Below are positions 52,934 to 61,717 of a DNA stretch of 64,000 nucleotides, piece after piece. Position numbers and translations under genes: made by a program. The DNA comes from Enterococcus sp. BWR-S5 (GTDB taxonomy: Bacteria; Bacillota; Bacilli; Lactobacillales; Enterococcaceae): positions 124,001 through 188,000 of the forward strand of contig NZ_JADOEQ010000004.1 of assembly GCF_016745255.1 (NCBI RefSeq), read 5' to 3'. The notes below the pieces were generated by a model. The model searched no databases. It worked only from the letters and a program-made list of their open reading frames with translations, and had not been told where the DNA came from. Position 1 is the stretch's first letter. Each line of letters opens with the position of its first letter.

Positions 52934-53838
52934 CCGTTCAGTCCTCCCAAATCATGAAGCAGTTCCTCCCCAAGCTTCTTTCCAATGCCAACTATAGATG
53001 GAACAACAACACGTTTACTGATGGAATGCTTTAGCAGCTTATCCCCTAAGAAGCCTGACATCTGATAACCACTATCCATTTTCTCAGCATATGCACCGAC
53101 AGGAACCTCACAATTGCCGTTCAGTACCTTCAAAAAGGCACGCTCTTCTGTTACCAGCTGTTCTGTCAACGGATCATTAATTTCCCTTAAAAAGTCGAAC
53201 ATCAGGGAGTTATCTGCACAACATTCGACAGCCAGCGCACCTTGTCCAACCGCTGGGATACATGTAGCTGTATCCAGTTGTTGATAGGCATGCGTCGGTT
53301 CATCAAACCAGCCGATTCGTTTTAATCCGGCTGTTGCCAGAACAATCGCATCCAGATTTTGCTCCTCCATCTTTTTCAATCGAGTACCTACATTTCCACG
53401 AATAGAGGTCACTTGAATATCACTTCGTAGCGCACTCATTTGAAACTCTCTGCGTAGGCTGCTCGTACCGATTACAGCATGCTCCGGCAACTCAGAAAGC
53501 TCATTTATCTCTCGAAAAATCAAACAATCTGACGGGATTTCCCGCTCAGGGATTGCTGCTAAAACCAGTCCCTCACCAATAACAGCAGGCATATCCTTTA
53601 AACTGTGAACAGCAAAATCGATTCTGCCCTCCAACAACGCCTGCTCTACTTCTTTAATAAAGAGTCCTTTTCCACCAATCTTTGACAAACTGACTGAAAG
53701 CAAACGATCCCCTGTCGTAACCAGAGGAACGATTTCTATCGGAAAGTCGCCATGCTTTTTTTTCAACAATTCTATAACAATATTCGTCTGTTTCATAGCC
53801 AACGGACTCTTTCTAGTCCCGACACGAATGGGTTTCAT
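52930..53838 (-). CDS. hemC: Hydroxymethylbilane synthase (porphobilinogen deaminase)
   Basis: The product of about 302 residues joins four porphobilinogen units. RVGTRKSPLAMKQTN opens the protein. SLKDMPA and TSSLRREFQMSALR lie in the middle. The cofactor-binding cysteine is in LNGNCEVPVGAYA. The start at 53838 is the conventional one, but the ribosome site is weak and the in-frame ATG at 53865 is possible. It is separated by about 200 bp from nirC and is translated just before hemD. Confidence 0.94.
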   Translation of the reverse strand: MKPIRVGTRKSPLAMKQTNIVIELLKKKHGDFPIEIVPLVTTGDRLLSVSLSKIGGKGLFIKEVEQALLEGRIDFAVHSLKDMPAVIGEGLVLAAIPEREIPSDCLIFREINELSELPEHAVIGTSSLRREFQMSALRSDIQVTSIRGNVGTRLKKMEEQNLDAIVLATAGLKRIGWFDEPTHAYQQLDTATCIPAVGQGALAVECCADNSLMFDFLREINDPLTEQLVTEERAFLKVLNGNCEVPVGAYAEKMDSGYQMSGFLGDKLLKHSISKRVVVPSIVGIGKKLGEELLHDLGGLNG

Positions 53839-54062
53839 TTGCTTAAGCTTCTTTCTTTTATACATTTTCTTCTACCATAAATCCAGTCCTATCTCTTTCA
53901 TTTCCATCTAGGTATTTTCAGAAACAAGACAATACTCTGTTTCTTGATTATGCAGTCGCCTATAAAGAGGACATTCATTCAATAGTCTACCATATAATCC
54001 AGTCTGGTAATCTATGGCAAAAGAAATCGTAGGTCTTTTATCATTTTTTATTCAACTAAATT

Positions 54063-54848
54063 TTACTGATTTAATAGCTTTTTCGTGCCCACTTTATACG
54101 CTAAGAAATACATCCCTGCAATAAACAAGCCGCCGCCTACAAGGTTTCCAAAAAATACACTAAACATATTTTTGCCAAACTCTGCCCAAGTATTCCCACC
54201 AAGAATAATCCCCATAGGTATTAAAAACATATTTGCAACGACATGCTGATAGCCGCAAATAACAAAGCCCATAATTGGTAAAAATATTCCAACAATCTTG
54301 CCAATAAAATCTTTTGCGGCAAAATGAAGGTAAACAGCTGTACTTACCAAAACATTACAAGCGACCCCTGACAGGAATCCTTGCAACAATGTATCCTTTG
54401 TACGTCCCAATGAAACCTGAATCGCCCGCTCAGCAAAATCTCCCTGCAATGCACCGCTAAGATAACCGAAGAAGTAAGCAACGAACAATGAACCGATTAA
54501 ATTAAATACTGTAACAATCACAATATTTCTTAGCCATTCAGTACCGCTGATTTTCTTTGCAAACAGCGCCATAGAGACAACCATCATATTTCCTGTAACC
54601 AGTTCTCCGCCTGCTAATAAAAGACAAATTAGACCGAAAGGGAAAACAGCAGCTCCGATTACATTGACTAAGCTGCCCCACTCACTCGGCATCGTTCCCA
54701 TAGTTCGAATCATTGCTACTCCGGCAATGGCAATAAACATCCCCGCCATAAATCCCAATACAGCCAAAGTTAGGAAGCTGGCACGTGCCTTTTGAATCCC
54801 TTTTTCTATTGTAAAATCTACTATTTCCGGTGGTTGAAGTGATCCCAT
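54063..54848 (-). CDS. nirC: Formate/nitrite transporter (NirC type)
   Basis: The 261-residue protein has six membrane helices of the FNT family. GSLVNVIGAAVFPFGLICLLLAGGELVTGNMM, GVACNVLVSTAVYLHFAAKDF and YQHVVANMFLIPMG are the standard motifs of the channel. Lying beside nirBD, its cargo is most likely nitrite. It has GGAGAG upstream and its own leader containing the 16-bp palindrome at 54893-54908. Confidence 0.9.
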   Translation of the reverse strand: MGSLQPPEIVDFTIEKGIQKARASFLTLAVLGFMAGMFIAIAGVAMIRTMGTMPSEWGSLVNVIGAAVFPFGLICLLLAGGELVTGNMMVVSMALFAKKISGTEWLRNIVIVTVFNLIGSLFVAYFFGYLSGALQGDFAERAIQVSLGRTKDTLLQGFLSGVACNVLVSTAVYLHFAAKDFIGKIVGIFLPIMGFVICGYQHVVANMFLIPMGIILGGNTWAEFGKNMFSVFFGNLVGGGLFIAGMYFLAYKVGTKKLLNQ

Positions 54849-54892
54849 TTTTTTCTCTCCTTTTTATGTATATCTATAATCCTATAAAAACT

Positions 54893-54908
54893 TTCTTCAT
54901 ATGAAGAA
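54893..54908. promoter_or_regulatory. Perfect palindrome upstream of nirC
   Basis: TTCTTCATATGAAGAA reads the same on both strands and lies 45 bp before nirC. It may be an operator for a regulator of the nitrite genes. I recognise no family for it. Confidence 0.4.
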
Positions 54909-54957
54909 CTGCTGCATCTTTTTTACATGTTCAAATCTTTTGAGGGTTTCTACTCAT

Positions 54958-55923
54958 TTATGAAAACAATTGATCTTTTTGGTTGAGTTCTGTCTCTCTA
55001 TTTCCCAAATAGATAATTTCATCAAAGGTATGGTCAGATAGATAGTGCTCATTTACTTCATCAAATCGTCGGTCCCTATACACACCTGTCTGAACTGCAT
55101 ACACATCAGCTCCCTGCTGAGTATAGCTAAGGAGTGTCTCAAAGGATACTTTATCTGAATCCAACAAAAGAATTTTTCTGCCGAATAACGGCTTTTGTTC
55201 AAACCAATCTTGCCCCTCTCTTGCTGAAACTACTTCACCAACAATAATCATGGACGGATTTCTAATCTCATGTTGTGCAATGTCTTCCAGCAAATGGCTT
55301 AAATCGGTAATCACAGTGCGTTGACGCCCCAAGGTGCCCCATTCAATAATCGCAACCGGCATTTGATCAGATACCTGCTGCTCCAATAATTTTTTCCGGG
55401 TTTCTACTGCATACTCCACACCCATGTATAAACAAATTGTTCCTTTATCCGTCAGCCCTTTGAAATCTATCCTCTCACCGGCTTTGCGATGTGCAGTAAC
55501 AAAAGTAACCTTGCTGCTGTACTCACGATGAGTCAGTGGGATGCCGCTATAACTGCCGGCTGCAGAAGCAGCTGTAATACCAGGTACAATCTCATAAGGA
55601 ATACCCAACTCTCTCAACACAGCAATTTCCTCTCCAACACGACCAAATATCCCTGGATCACCGCCCTTTAAGCGTACAACGACTTGTTCTTTTTCACCTT
55701 CGTCCTGAAGTAGCTTGTTAATATTTTTTTGCTTCAGCACGTGATTTTTCGGATATTTTCCACTGTAAATAAAACGGGCGTCCTCTTTTGCCAAAAAAAG
55801 AAATATCGGATGAACCAATCGATCATAAATAATTACATCGGCGCTTTCCAATAATCGTTTTCCCTTAAGAGTTAGGAGCTCCGGGTCACCAGACCCGGCT
55901 CCTACAAAGTAAACAATTCCCAT
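54958..55923 (-). CDS. cobA: Uroporphyrinogen-III C-methyltransferase with HemD-like tail
   Basis: The 321-residue protein methylates uroporphyrinogen III twice to give precorrin-2. The SUMT part covers about residues 1-240, with VGAGSGDPELLTLKGKRLL, VVRLKGGDPGIFGRVGEE, PYEIVPGITAASAAGSYSGIPLTHR and IVVGEVV. About 80 residues follow, starting KPLFGRKILLLDSDK, which resemble the first part of HemD and stop early. CobA-HemD fusions exist in related bacteria, so this looks like a decayed fusion. A complete hemD lies elsewhere in the cluster. The start abuts nirD. Confidence 0.92.
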   Translation of the reverse strand: MGIVYFVGAGSGDPELLTLKGKRLLESADVIIYDRLVHPIFLFLAKEDARFIYSGKYPKNHVLKQKNINKLLQDEGEKEQVVVRLKGGDPGIFGRVGEEIAVLRELGIPYEIVPGITAASAAGSYSGIPLTHREYSSKVTFVTAHRKAGERIDFKGLTDKGTICLYMGVEYAVETRKKLLEQQVSDQMPVAIIEWGTLGRQRTVITDLSHLLEDIAQHEIRNPSMIIVGEVVSAREGQDWFEQKPLFGRKILLLDSDKVSFETLLSYTQQGADVYAVQTGVYRDRRFDEVNEHYLSDHTFDEIIYLGNRETELNQKDQLFS

Positions 55924-56232
55924 CTAGTCCACCATCACATAGACTTGGTTATCCTCTACAACCGTTTCAAAGGTTCGAACGCACCCTTCATCCGGCTCTT
56001 GAACGATACCATCATTCAACGAAATCTTATAGTCATGCAAGGGACAAAACACAAATTCGCCTGAGACAATTCCTTCAGCAAGCGGGCCCTGCTTATGAGG
56101 ACAAACATTTTCAATCGCTTTTATTTGATTGTCACTTAATCGGTAGACGGCAATTTTCTGTTCGCCAATCAAAACCTCTCTTCCAATTCTGGGAACTAAC
56201 TCATCTATCGAAGCTACAAATACTTTTTTCAT
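55924..56232 (-). CDS. nirD: Nitrite reductase small subunit
   Basis: The 102-residue protein is a Rieske-like subunit with CPHKQGPLAEG and CPLHDYKISL, the CxH...CxxH arrangement that binds a 2Fe-2S cluster (NirD members may lack this; here the ligands are present). It partners NirB for NADH-dependent reduction of nitrite to ammonia. It starts 1 bp after nirB ends. Confidence 0.93.
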   Translation of the reverse strand: MKKVFVASIDELVPRIGREVLIGEQKIAVYRLSDNQIKAIENVCPHKQGPLAEGIVSGEFVFCPLHDYKISLNDGIVQEPDEGCVRTFETVVEDNQVYVMVD

Positions 56233-56233
56233 G

Positions 56234-58636
56234 CTATACTCTCCCTACTGTATACAACTCTTTGCGAAGTTCCTCATCCTTAACGACCTCTTCCCAAGGA
56301 TTACCTCTACGTCCTTCAACCGCTTCATCCAAACGAGTAATCAGCTCTTTTCTATGGGCCGAATCAAGAAGAACCTCCTTGACCTTCTCAAAACCCAGCC
56401 GATCTAACCACGGTGCAGTCCGCTCAGCATAAACACCTGTTTCCCTATAAAACTGCAGCATCGCTCCGCAAATCTCAATAACCTCTTCTTCTGTCGCAAC
56501 AGTTGTCAGAAGCTGCGCCTCTTTTACTTCTGTTCCGCCATTTCCTCCAACATAAAGCTGGAAGCCATTCTCTACACCAATAATTCCAAAATCCTTCACA
56601 CCGCTTTCTACGCAGCTTCGTGGACAAGCAGAAACGCCAATTTTAAACTTATGAGGTGTATCAATAAACTCAAAGCGCTGCTCCAACTTAATTCCCAGCC
56701 CCAAAGAATCCTGTGTGCCAAAGCGACAGAAATTCGCACCAACACAGGTTTTAACTGATCGAACCGCTTTTGCGTAAGCAGCTGCTGCTGTCATATCTAG
56801 CTCTTCCCAGATTTGCGGCATATCTTCTTTCTTGACACCAAATAGGCCAATCCGCTGACTTCCTGTAATTTTAACCATCGGAACATCGTATTTTTCAGCA
56901 ACCTTCGCAATCAGCATCAACTGCTGCGGATCTGTTTTTCCGCCTCTCATTCGAGGAATTACGGAATACGTGCCATCATTTTGAATATTGCCGTACATTC
57001 GTTCATTGACATATCTTGATTCACGTTCATCTGCATGCTCTTTGGGCCATGCAACATTTAAGTAAAAATTAACTGCCGGACGACATTTTGGACAGCCTTC
57101 CGGATTTAGAAATTCCAGTTCTTTATATACTTCTTCGGAAGAAGTAAGATGCTTTGCATGAATCTGCGTTACAATTTGGTCTCTAGTCAAAGGCGTACAG
57201 CCGCAAATCCCTGTTGGACCACTGACAACAGCTCCGCCCAGCGTATGAGCCAAAATATCACCAATCAATGGTTTACATTTTCCGCAAGAACCGCCGGCTT
57301 TTGTATATTTTGTGACTTCGGCAATTGAAGTCAGCTCTTTTTCTTTGATTGCACTAACAATTGTTCCTTTGGTAACACCATTACAGCCGCATATCATTTC
57401 ATCATCCGGCCACTCTCCAACATCTGTACTGGTTTCTTCTCCTGCCATATGCAAAAGAGAAACCGGTGTGTAGCTATCTATTTCTTCACTTTTTTTCAAA
57501 ATATTGTAATAACGGTTGCCTTCCGAAGTGTCACCATAGAGAACAACCCCTACAATTTTATTTTCACGAACAAAGACCTTCTTATAAGTAAAGTTAAGTC
57601 CATCAAAAGCTTCAATACTAGTAACACCTTCACAGTCCTTTATCTCTCCTGCTGAATACAGGTCACAGCCCGATACCTTTAGAGAAGTAAATGTCGTACT
57701 TCCTTGATATGGCGCTGTTTCCTTATCTGTCAAAACATCAGCCAGTACTTTCCCCTGTTCAAATAGCGGTGCGACTAATCCATATACCTGCCCGTTATGC
57801 TCTATACACTCGCCAACAGCATAGATATGTTCATTGCTTGTGTGCATAAAATCATTGACCAGAATTCCACGATTGACATCTAAGCCCGCCTCTTTCGCTA
57901 ACGTCGCTTCCGGTCGAATACCCACAGACATAACAACAAGATTTGTTTCAATAGAAGAACCATCACTAAATGTGATACCAGTCACATGATCTGTTCCTAA
58001 AATTTTCTCAGTTCGTTTCTCCATTAGAAACTTTAGCCCTTGCTTTTCTAAGTCTGTCTTAAGCATTTCACCGGCTTTCTCGTCTAATTGAGTTTCCATC
58101 AACCATTTCTCAAGATGGATGACTGTAACATCCATCCCTTGATCAACTAAGCCCTTCGCAGCCTCCAGCCCGAGTAAACCACCGCCAATGACGACTGCTT
58201 TTGAGTAGCTTTTCGCCGCCGCCAGCATAGCTTCTGTGTCATCAATTGTACGAAAGCCGACGACTCCCGGTAAGCTAGACCCTTCAACGGGTAAAATAAA
58301 GGCTCTCGAACCAGTAGCAATAATACACTTGTCATAGGCTATCTCTGCTCCGGAAGCACTATGAACAACCTGGTTTTCCTTATCGATTTTTATGGCAGGG
58401 TCGTGATTGATTAATCGAATGCCATTTTCCTCATACCAAGCCAGTGGATTAGTGATGATTTCAGCTACTTCCATTTTCTTTTGAAGGACATTTGAAAGCA
58501 TGATACGATTATAGTTTGGATACTTTTCTTCTCCAAAAATCGTTATTTCGTATCTGTCTGGATCACGTTCCAAGATTTCTTCAATTGTTCGAACTCCAGC
58601 CATACCGTTACCGATCAATACAAGCTTCTCTCTCAT
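56234..58636 (-). CDS. nirB: NADH-dependent nitrite reductase large subunit
   Basis: The 800-residue enzyme reduces nitrite to ammonium in the cytoplasm. The N-terminal half is an FAD/NADH oxidoreductase, with IGNGMAGVRTIEEI and VIGGGLLGLEAAKGL. A bacterioferritin-like 2Fe-2S domain follows with CGCNGVTKG and SCGKCKPL. The C-terminal siroheme/4Fe-4S part has CVGANFCRFG and SACPRSCVESG. All cofactor cysteines are present and length is normal. AAGGAG lies 7 nt upstream. nirB, nirD and cobA follow each other without gaps, so siroheme methylation is coupled to enzyme production. Confidence 0.96.
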   Translation of the reverse strand: MREKLVLIGNGMAGVRTIEEILERDPDRYEITIFGEEKYPNYNRIMLSNVLQKKMEVAEIITNPLAWYEENGIRLINHDPAIKIDKENQVVHSASGAEIAYDKCIIATGSRAFILPVEGSSLPGVVGFRTIDDTEAMLAAAKSYSKAVVIGGGLLGLEAAKGLVDQGMDVTVIHLEKWLMETQLDEKAGEMLKTDLEKQGLKFLMEKRTEKILGTDHVTGITFSDGSSIETNLVVMSVGIRPEATLAKEAGLDVNRGILVNDFMHTSNEHIYAVGECIEHNGQVYGLVAPLFEQGKVLADVLTDKETAPYQGSTTFTSLKVSGCDLYSAGEIKDCEGVTSIEAFDGLNFTYKKVFVRENKIVGVVLYGDTSEGNRYYNILKKSEEIDSYTPVSLLHMAGEETSTDVGEWPDDEMICGCNGVTKGTIVSAIKEKELTSIAEVTKYTKAGGSCGKCKPLIGDILAHTLGGAVVSGPTGICGCTPLTRDQIVTQIHAKHLTSSEEVYKELEFLNPEGCPKCRPAVNFYLNVAWPKEHADERESRYVNERMYGNIQNDGTYSVIPRMRGGKTDPQQLMLIAKVAEKYDVPMVKITGSQRIGLFGVKKEDMPQIWEELDMTAAAAYAKAVRSVKTCVGANFCRFGTQDSLGLGIKLEQRFEFIDTPHKFKIGVSACPRSCVESGVKDFGIIGVENGFQLYVGGNGGTEVKEAQLLTTVATEEEVIEICGAMLQFYRETGVYAERTAPWLDRLGFEKVKEVLLDSAHRKELITRLDEAVEGRRGNPWEEVVKDEELRKELYTVGRV

Positions 58637-58707
58637 TGTATATATCTCCTTATTGTGATTATTTGAACATTCTCGTTTTCAGAATACCAATCCGAAGAAG
58701 CTTTGAA

Positions 58708-58727
58708 TATTAGGGAATCTCCTAATA
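58708..58727. promoter_or_regulatory. Imperfect palindrome upstream of nirB
   Basis: TATTAGGGAATCTCCTAATA is a 20-bp inverted repeat about 75-90 bp before nirB. No strong vegetative promoter was seen, so activation through a site of this kind, perhaps by NreC, is plausible. Confidence 0.45.
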
Positions 58728-58767
58728 AGTTCATGTAAAAAAAATTTTTTATGTGTCTAAAGAACAA

Positions 58768-58815
58768 AAAAAGAGAAAACCTTCACGAAGTACGTGAAAA
58801 TGGTTTTCTCTTTTT
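58768..58815 (-). terminator. Terminator of the nreABC-sirBC operon
   Basis: AAAGAGAAAACC pairs with GGTTTTCTCTTT, with an inner TTCACG/CGTGAA stem and a T-tract. It separates this operon from nirB. Confidence 0.85.
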
Positions 58816-58876
58816 GCTAATCTTAAAAATATCCTTCAGACAAAGAAGGAACAAATAGCAGCGCTGCTTTTGCTTT

Positions 58877-59317
58877 CTACTTTATCTGCCGTTTAAGTGT
58901 CTCTTCTATTTCCTGTTTCAATCTTTTTGTTTCTGTCGGTGACTGACCATGACTTGAAAAAGCAACAACCCCCGTCTCATGCTGCAGCACAGCCATATTG
59001 TAGAAATCACTGTTCTCTTTTTGACTGCAATCATTAACCCATTGCCAGCTTGCAGCATCTGCAACAATCTGCTGATTGACTGATTTGGAATCTGTACAGG
59101 CAAAAATTAATTGTGCTTCCTTCAGCTGTTCAGAGTGATACTTTTCAGAAACAAAAGACACGTTTGTCAACGTCTTGAAACCCTCCTCCAACCTTGGTGC
59201 AATGACAGTCACACGACCACCGGCCTGCAGCAAGGACCTCGTCTTGCGTAAAGCAATCCTGCCTCCACCAATCACGATAATTTTTTTATCCGTGATATCA
59301 AGCATAATCGGATACAT
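58877..59317 (-). CDS. sirC: Precorrin-2 dehydrogenase (siroheme synthase, Met8/SirC type)
   Basis: The 146-residue protein oxidises precorrin-2 to sirohydrochlorin with NAD+. It is the short Rossmann form with IVIGGGRIALRKTRSLLQAGGRVTVIAP. IFACTDSKSVNQQI follows, then SSHGQSPTETKRLKQEIEE near the end. It has no methyltransferase part, which fits the separate cobA. Its start overlaps the end of sirB by 20 bp. Confidence 0.92.
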   Translation of the reverse strand: MYPIMLDITDKKIIVIGGGRIALRKTRSLLQAGGRVTVIAPRLEEGFKTLTNVSFVSEKYHSEQLKEAQLIFACTDSKSVNQQIVADAASWQWVNDCSQKENSDFYNMAVLQHETGVVAFSSHGQSPTETKRLKQEIEETLKRQIK

Positions 59318-60041
59318 TTAGAGCCTCCTTTACAATCTGCTCAAGATCGTCAAGAATCCTTTGGTCAAATTCCAATGTCGGAGTAACTATAAATGTCTGC
59401 TCAGGAAAAGCTTCTGACAGCCTTGTTTTCATCAAATGAATCAAATGCCCATCAAACAAGAAGAATGGTACAATAACCAGTTGACGATTTCCCTTCATTG
59501 CTAGTTTTATTTCTGCAAGATAATCATCATGTCCTTTTAAACTTACTGCGTTAATTGGAAAATCTACTGCTGCTTGAATTTCTGCTGCTATCTCCTCCAA
59601 TACTCTCTGTGGCGCATCAGTCATCTTAGTGCCGTGCGCTAATAGAATTCCTGTCAGTTTCTGATGCGGCAGGTCTTGCTGAACAGTTGCAAAACGCTCT
59701 TTTAGCACCGCTCTACTGCCGGACCGGTGCCCAAAAGTTTCTGTCTGTACAAATCGAATATCAGGGTATTTCTTCTGAACCTCCATTATTTCCTCTGGAA
59801 TGTCTACTCGCGCATGCTTTGCTGCAAATAAAAGAACCGGCACAACAACAATATGGTCTGCGCCTTGTGCAATCAAGGCTTCAGCCTGACTCAAAATTGT
59901 ATGAGAATGGTTCTCCAAGAATGCTGTTTCCTGCAGCAGCTCTTTTCCTATTCGTTGTTCCAAATTACTAATAAAGGCCGTTGCAGCTTTGTTCTTCTCT
60001 TCCTTTTGACTTCCATGAAAAACATATAATATACCGTTCAA
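59298..60041 (-). CDS. sirB: Sirohydrochlorin ferrochelatase (CbiX/SirB type)
   Basis: The product of about 247 residues inserts Fe(II) into sirohydrochlorin to make siroheme. It is a double-length CbiX protein: LYVFHGSQKEEKN starts the first half, which has VVVPVLLFAAKHARVDIP; GILLAHGTKMTDA starts the second half, which has LVIVPFFLFDGHLIHLM. Each half supplies a histidine. The likely start is TTG at 60041, with GAGGTG 6 nt upstream; the ATG at 60062 is the alternative. It follows nreC on the same transcript. Confidence 0.9.
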   Translation of the reverse strand: MNGILYVFHGSQKEEKNKAATAFISNLEQRIGKELLQETAFLENHSHTILSQAEALIAQGADHIVVVPVLLFAAKHARVDIPEEIMEVQKKYPDIRFVQTETFGHRSGSRAVLKERFATVQQDLPHQKLTGILLAHGTKMTDAPQRVLEEIAAEIQAAVDFPINAVSLKGHDDYLAEIKLAMKGNRQLVIVPFFLFDGHLIHLMKTRLSEAFPEQTFIVTPTLEFDQRILDDLEQIVKEALNVSDYA

Positions 60042-60051
60042 TCTCTTCACC

Positions 60052-60696
60052 TCACAAATCAATTAGATGGTGCTTGATGCTATATTGCAGTAATTCAGAA
60101 AAGCTGTCAACTTCCAGCTTTTTCATCAAATTGGACTTATGTACTTCTACAGTTTTTACCGAAATGAACAATCGTTCCGCAATTTCCTTATTTGTATATC
60201 CTAAAGAGACTAAAGGTAAAATTTCCCGCTCTCTTTTCGATAATCGCTCATAATACTGATTACTTTCACCATCAAGCTCATCTAACCATTTTTTCGGATC
60301 AGAAATAGCAAAAAGCGGATCGACGACACACTTTCCCTGCATAACCTGTTTTAACGAATCTAGTAAAACCTCATCTGAGGAGCTTTTTAAAATGTAACCT
60401 GCTGCCCCATACTCCAACGCTTTCCTCAGATATTCTTCCTCTTCATGCATGCTCAAAATAATCACCTTAACTGCTGGAAAATGTTCGCTGATTCTTCGTG
60501 TTGTCTGCAATCCGTTTTCTCCCGGAGGCATCCGAACATCCATCAAAACAATATCAACTGAATGTTTCTCCAAAAGTAAAAATGTCTCTGTTCCATCTGC
60601 CGCATCGCCTACTACACAGACTTCAGGGTACGACTCCAATAATAAGCGCAGACCGCTTCTTACTACAGCATGATCATCAGCTATCACTATATTCAT
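60052..60696 (-). CDS. nreC: NreC-like response regulator
   Basis: The 214-residue protein has a receiver domain (Asp7/Asp8, phosphorylation Asp53 in VLMDVRMPP) and a LuxR-type helix-turn-helix at the C-terminus (LSKREREILPLVSLGYTNKEIAERLFISVKTVEVHKSNLMKKLEV, residues about 150-195). In staphylococci NreC activates nitrate and nitrite genes when oxygen is low. Beside nirBD, it probably activates them here. Confidence 0.9.
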   Translation of the reverse strand: MNIVIADDHAVVRSGLRLLLESYPEVCVVGDAADGTETFLLLEKHSVDIVLMDVRMPPGENGLQTTRRISEHFPAVKVIILSMHEEEEYLRKALEYGAAGYILKSSSDEVLLDSLKQVMQGKCVVDPLFAISDPKKWLDELDGESNQYYERLSKREREILPLVSLGYTNKEIAERLFISVKTVEVHKSNLMKKLEVDSFSELLQYSIKHHLIDL

Positions 60697-60708
60697 CTGC
60701 TTCCCCTC

Positions 60709-61716
60709 CTAGTCAATCGGCAGCTTTAACGATACCGTCGTTCCTTCTCCTACTTCACTGTGAATCTTAAAAGAGCCGCCAACAGATTCTGCTCGCTCCT
60801 GCATATGTAGAAGCCCCAAACCCGCTCCGGAGGCTTGCCCGACAACTGTCGGCGAGAAACCAATGCCATGATCGCGAACCTCCAAGATTAACTGCCCTTC
60901 ATGTTCTCTCAAGGTTACCCACAGCTCATCAACCGCCGCATATTTGACACTGTTCATCACACTTTCTTGAAGCACCCGATAAGTCACCGTTTCCAAACGC
61001 TCTGAAAATCGTTGCTGGCTCAACACAGGAATAAAATGAACAATCAAGCCTGTCGTTTCCATGATACGATGCAGTAATGCTTCGATTGCCGGAACAAGCC
61101 CCAAATCATCCAATGCAGTAGGACGCAGGTCAATAGCAATCTGCTTCACTTCTTGCAGCAAAGAGACAAAATCTTCATCGATAGAACCGATTCTTTGAAT
61201 GATGTCACCTTTGTTCTCCATTCGTTTTAATTGACGAACATCTAGCATCAGACTATAGATACTCTGAGCCAAACCATCATGCAGCTCCTGTGAAATAGCC
61301 CGTCGTTCCGTTTCATGCGCTTGATTGACATACTCAATCAAGCGTTTGTTGTCAATGACCTGCTGCATTTTCTCTTGATTCTCTATCCCTCTCAGGCTCA
61401 ATAAGGTTATCGTGTCATCTACTTGACTCAAACTGCCGCTGAAGCGCTCCTGTATTCCAACGTTTGTTTCCAGAACTACTGGAAACACTGACGGACTCCA
61501 AGTTTCTTTGACTTCACAATTTAAGCATTTCTCTGTTGTTGTATGAAGAACACAGCCCTTACCGTTAGCAATCTCAACTATCCGATCCAACGGAACCTTC
61601 ACCTGTTCTTCCAGCCTTACTGCTGCCTTGTTTTTTCTTACTTCACCAGTCTCAAACAGTAGATATAAGCTGTCACTGGCTTCCAAAAACACTTGCTCAA
61701 AAAAATGTTCCTTCAT
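60709..61716 (-). CDS. nreB: NreB-like oxygen-sensing histidine kinase
   Basis: The 335-residue cytoplasmic kinase has an N-terminal sensor with Cys55, Cys64 and Cys67. A HisKA_3 domain follows with His146 in AISQELHDGLAQSIYSLM, and an ATPase domain with GLGLLHMQERAESVGG. NreB of Staphylococcus holds a 4Fe-4S cluster through four cysteines; here only three are visible, in a different spacing. It starts 1 bp after nreA ends and 12 bp before nreC, so the three are co-expressed. Confidence 0.88.
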   Translation of the reverse strand: MKEHFFEQVFLEASDSLYLLFETGEVRKNKAAVRLEEQVKVPLDRIVEIANGKGCVLHTTTEKCLNCEVKETWSPSVFPVVLETNVGIQERFSGSLSQVDDTITLLSLRGIENQEKMQQVIDNKRLIEYVNQAHETERRAISQELHDGLAQSIYSLMLDVRQLKRMENKGDIIQRIGSIDEDFVSLLQEVKQIAIDLRPTALDDLGLVPAIEALLHRIMETTGLIVHFIPVLSQQRFSERLETVTYRVLQESVMNSVKYAAVDELWVTLREHEGQLILEVRDHGIGFSPTVVGQASGAGLGLLHMQERAESVGGSFKIHSEVGEGTTVSLKLPID

Positions 61717-61717
61717 T

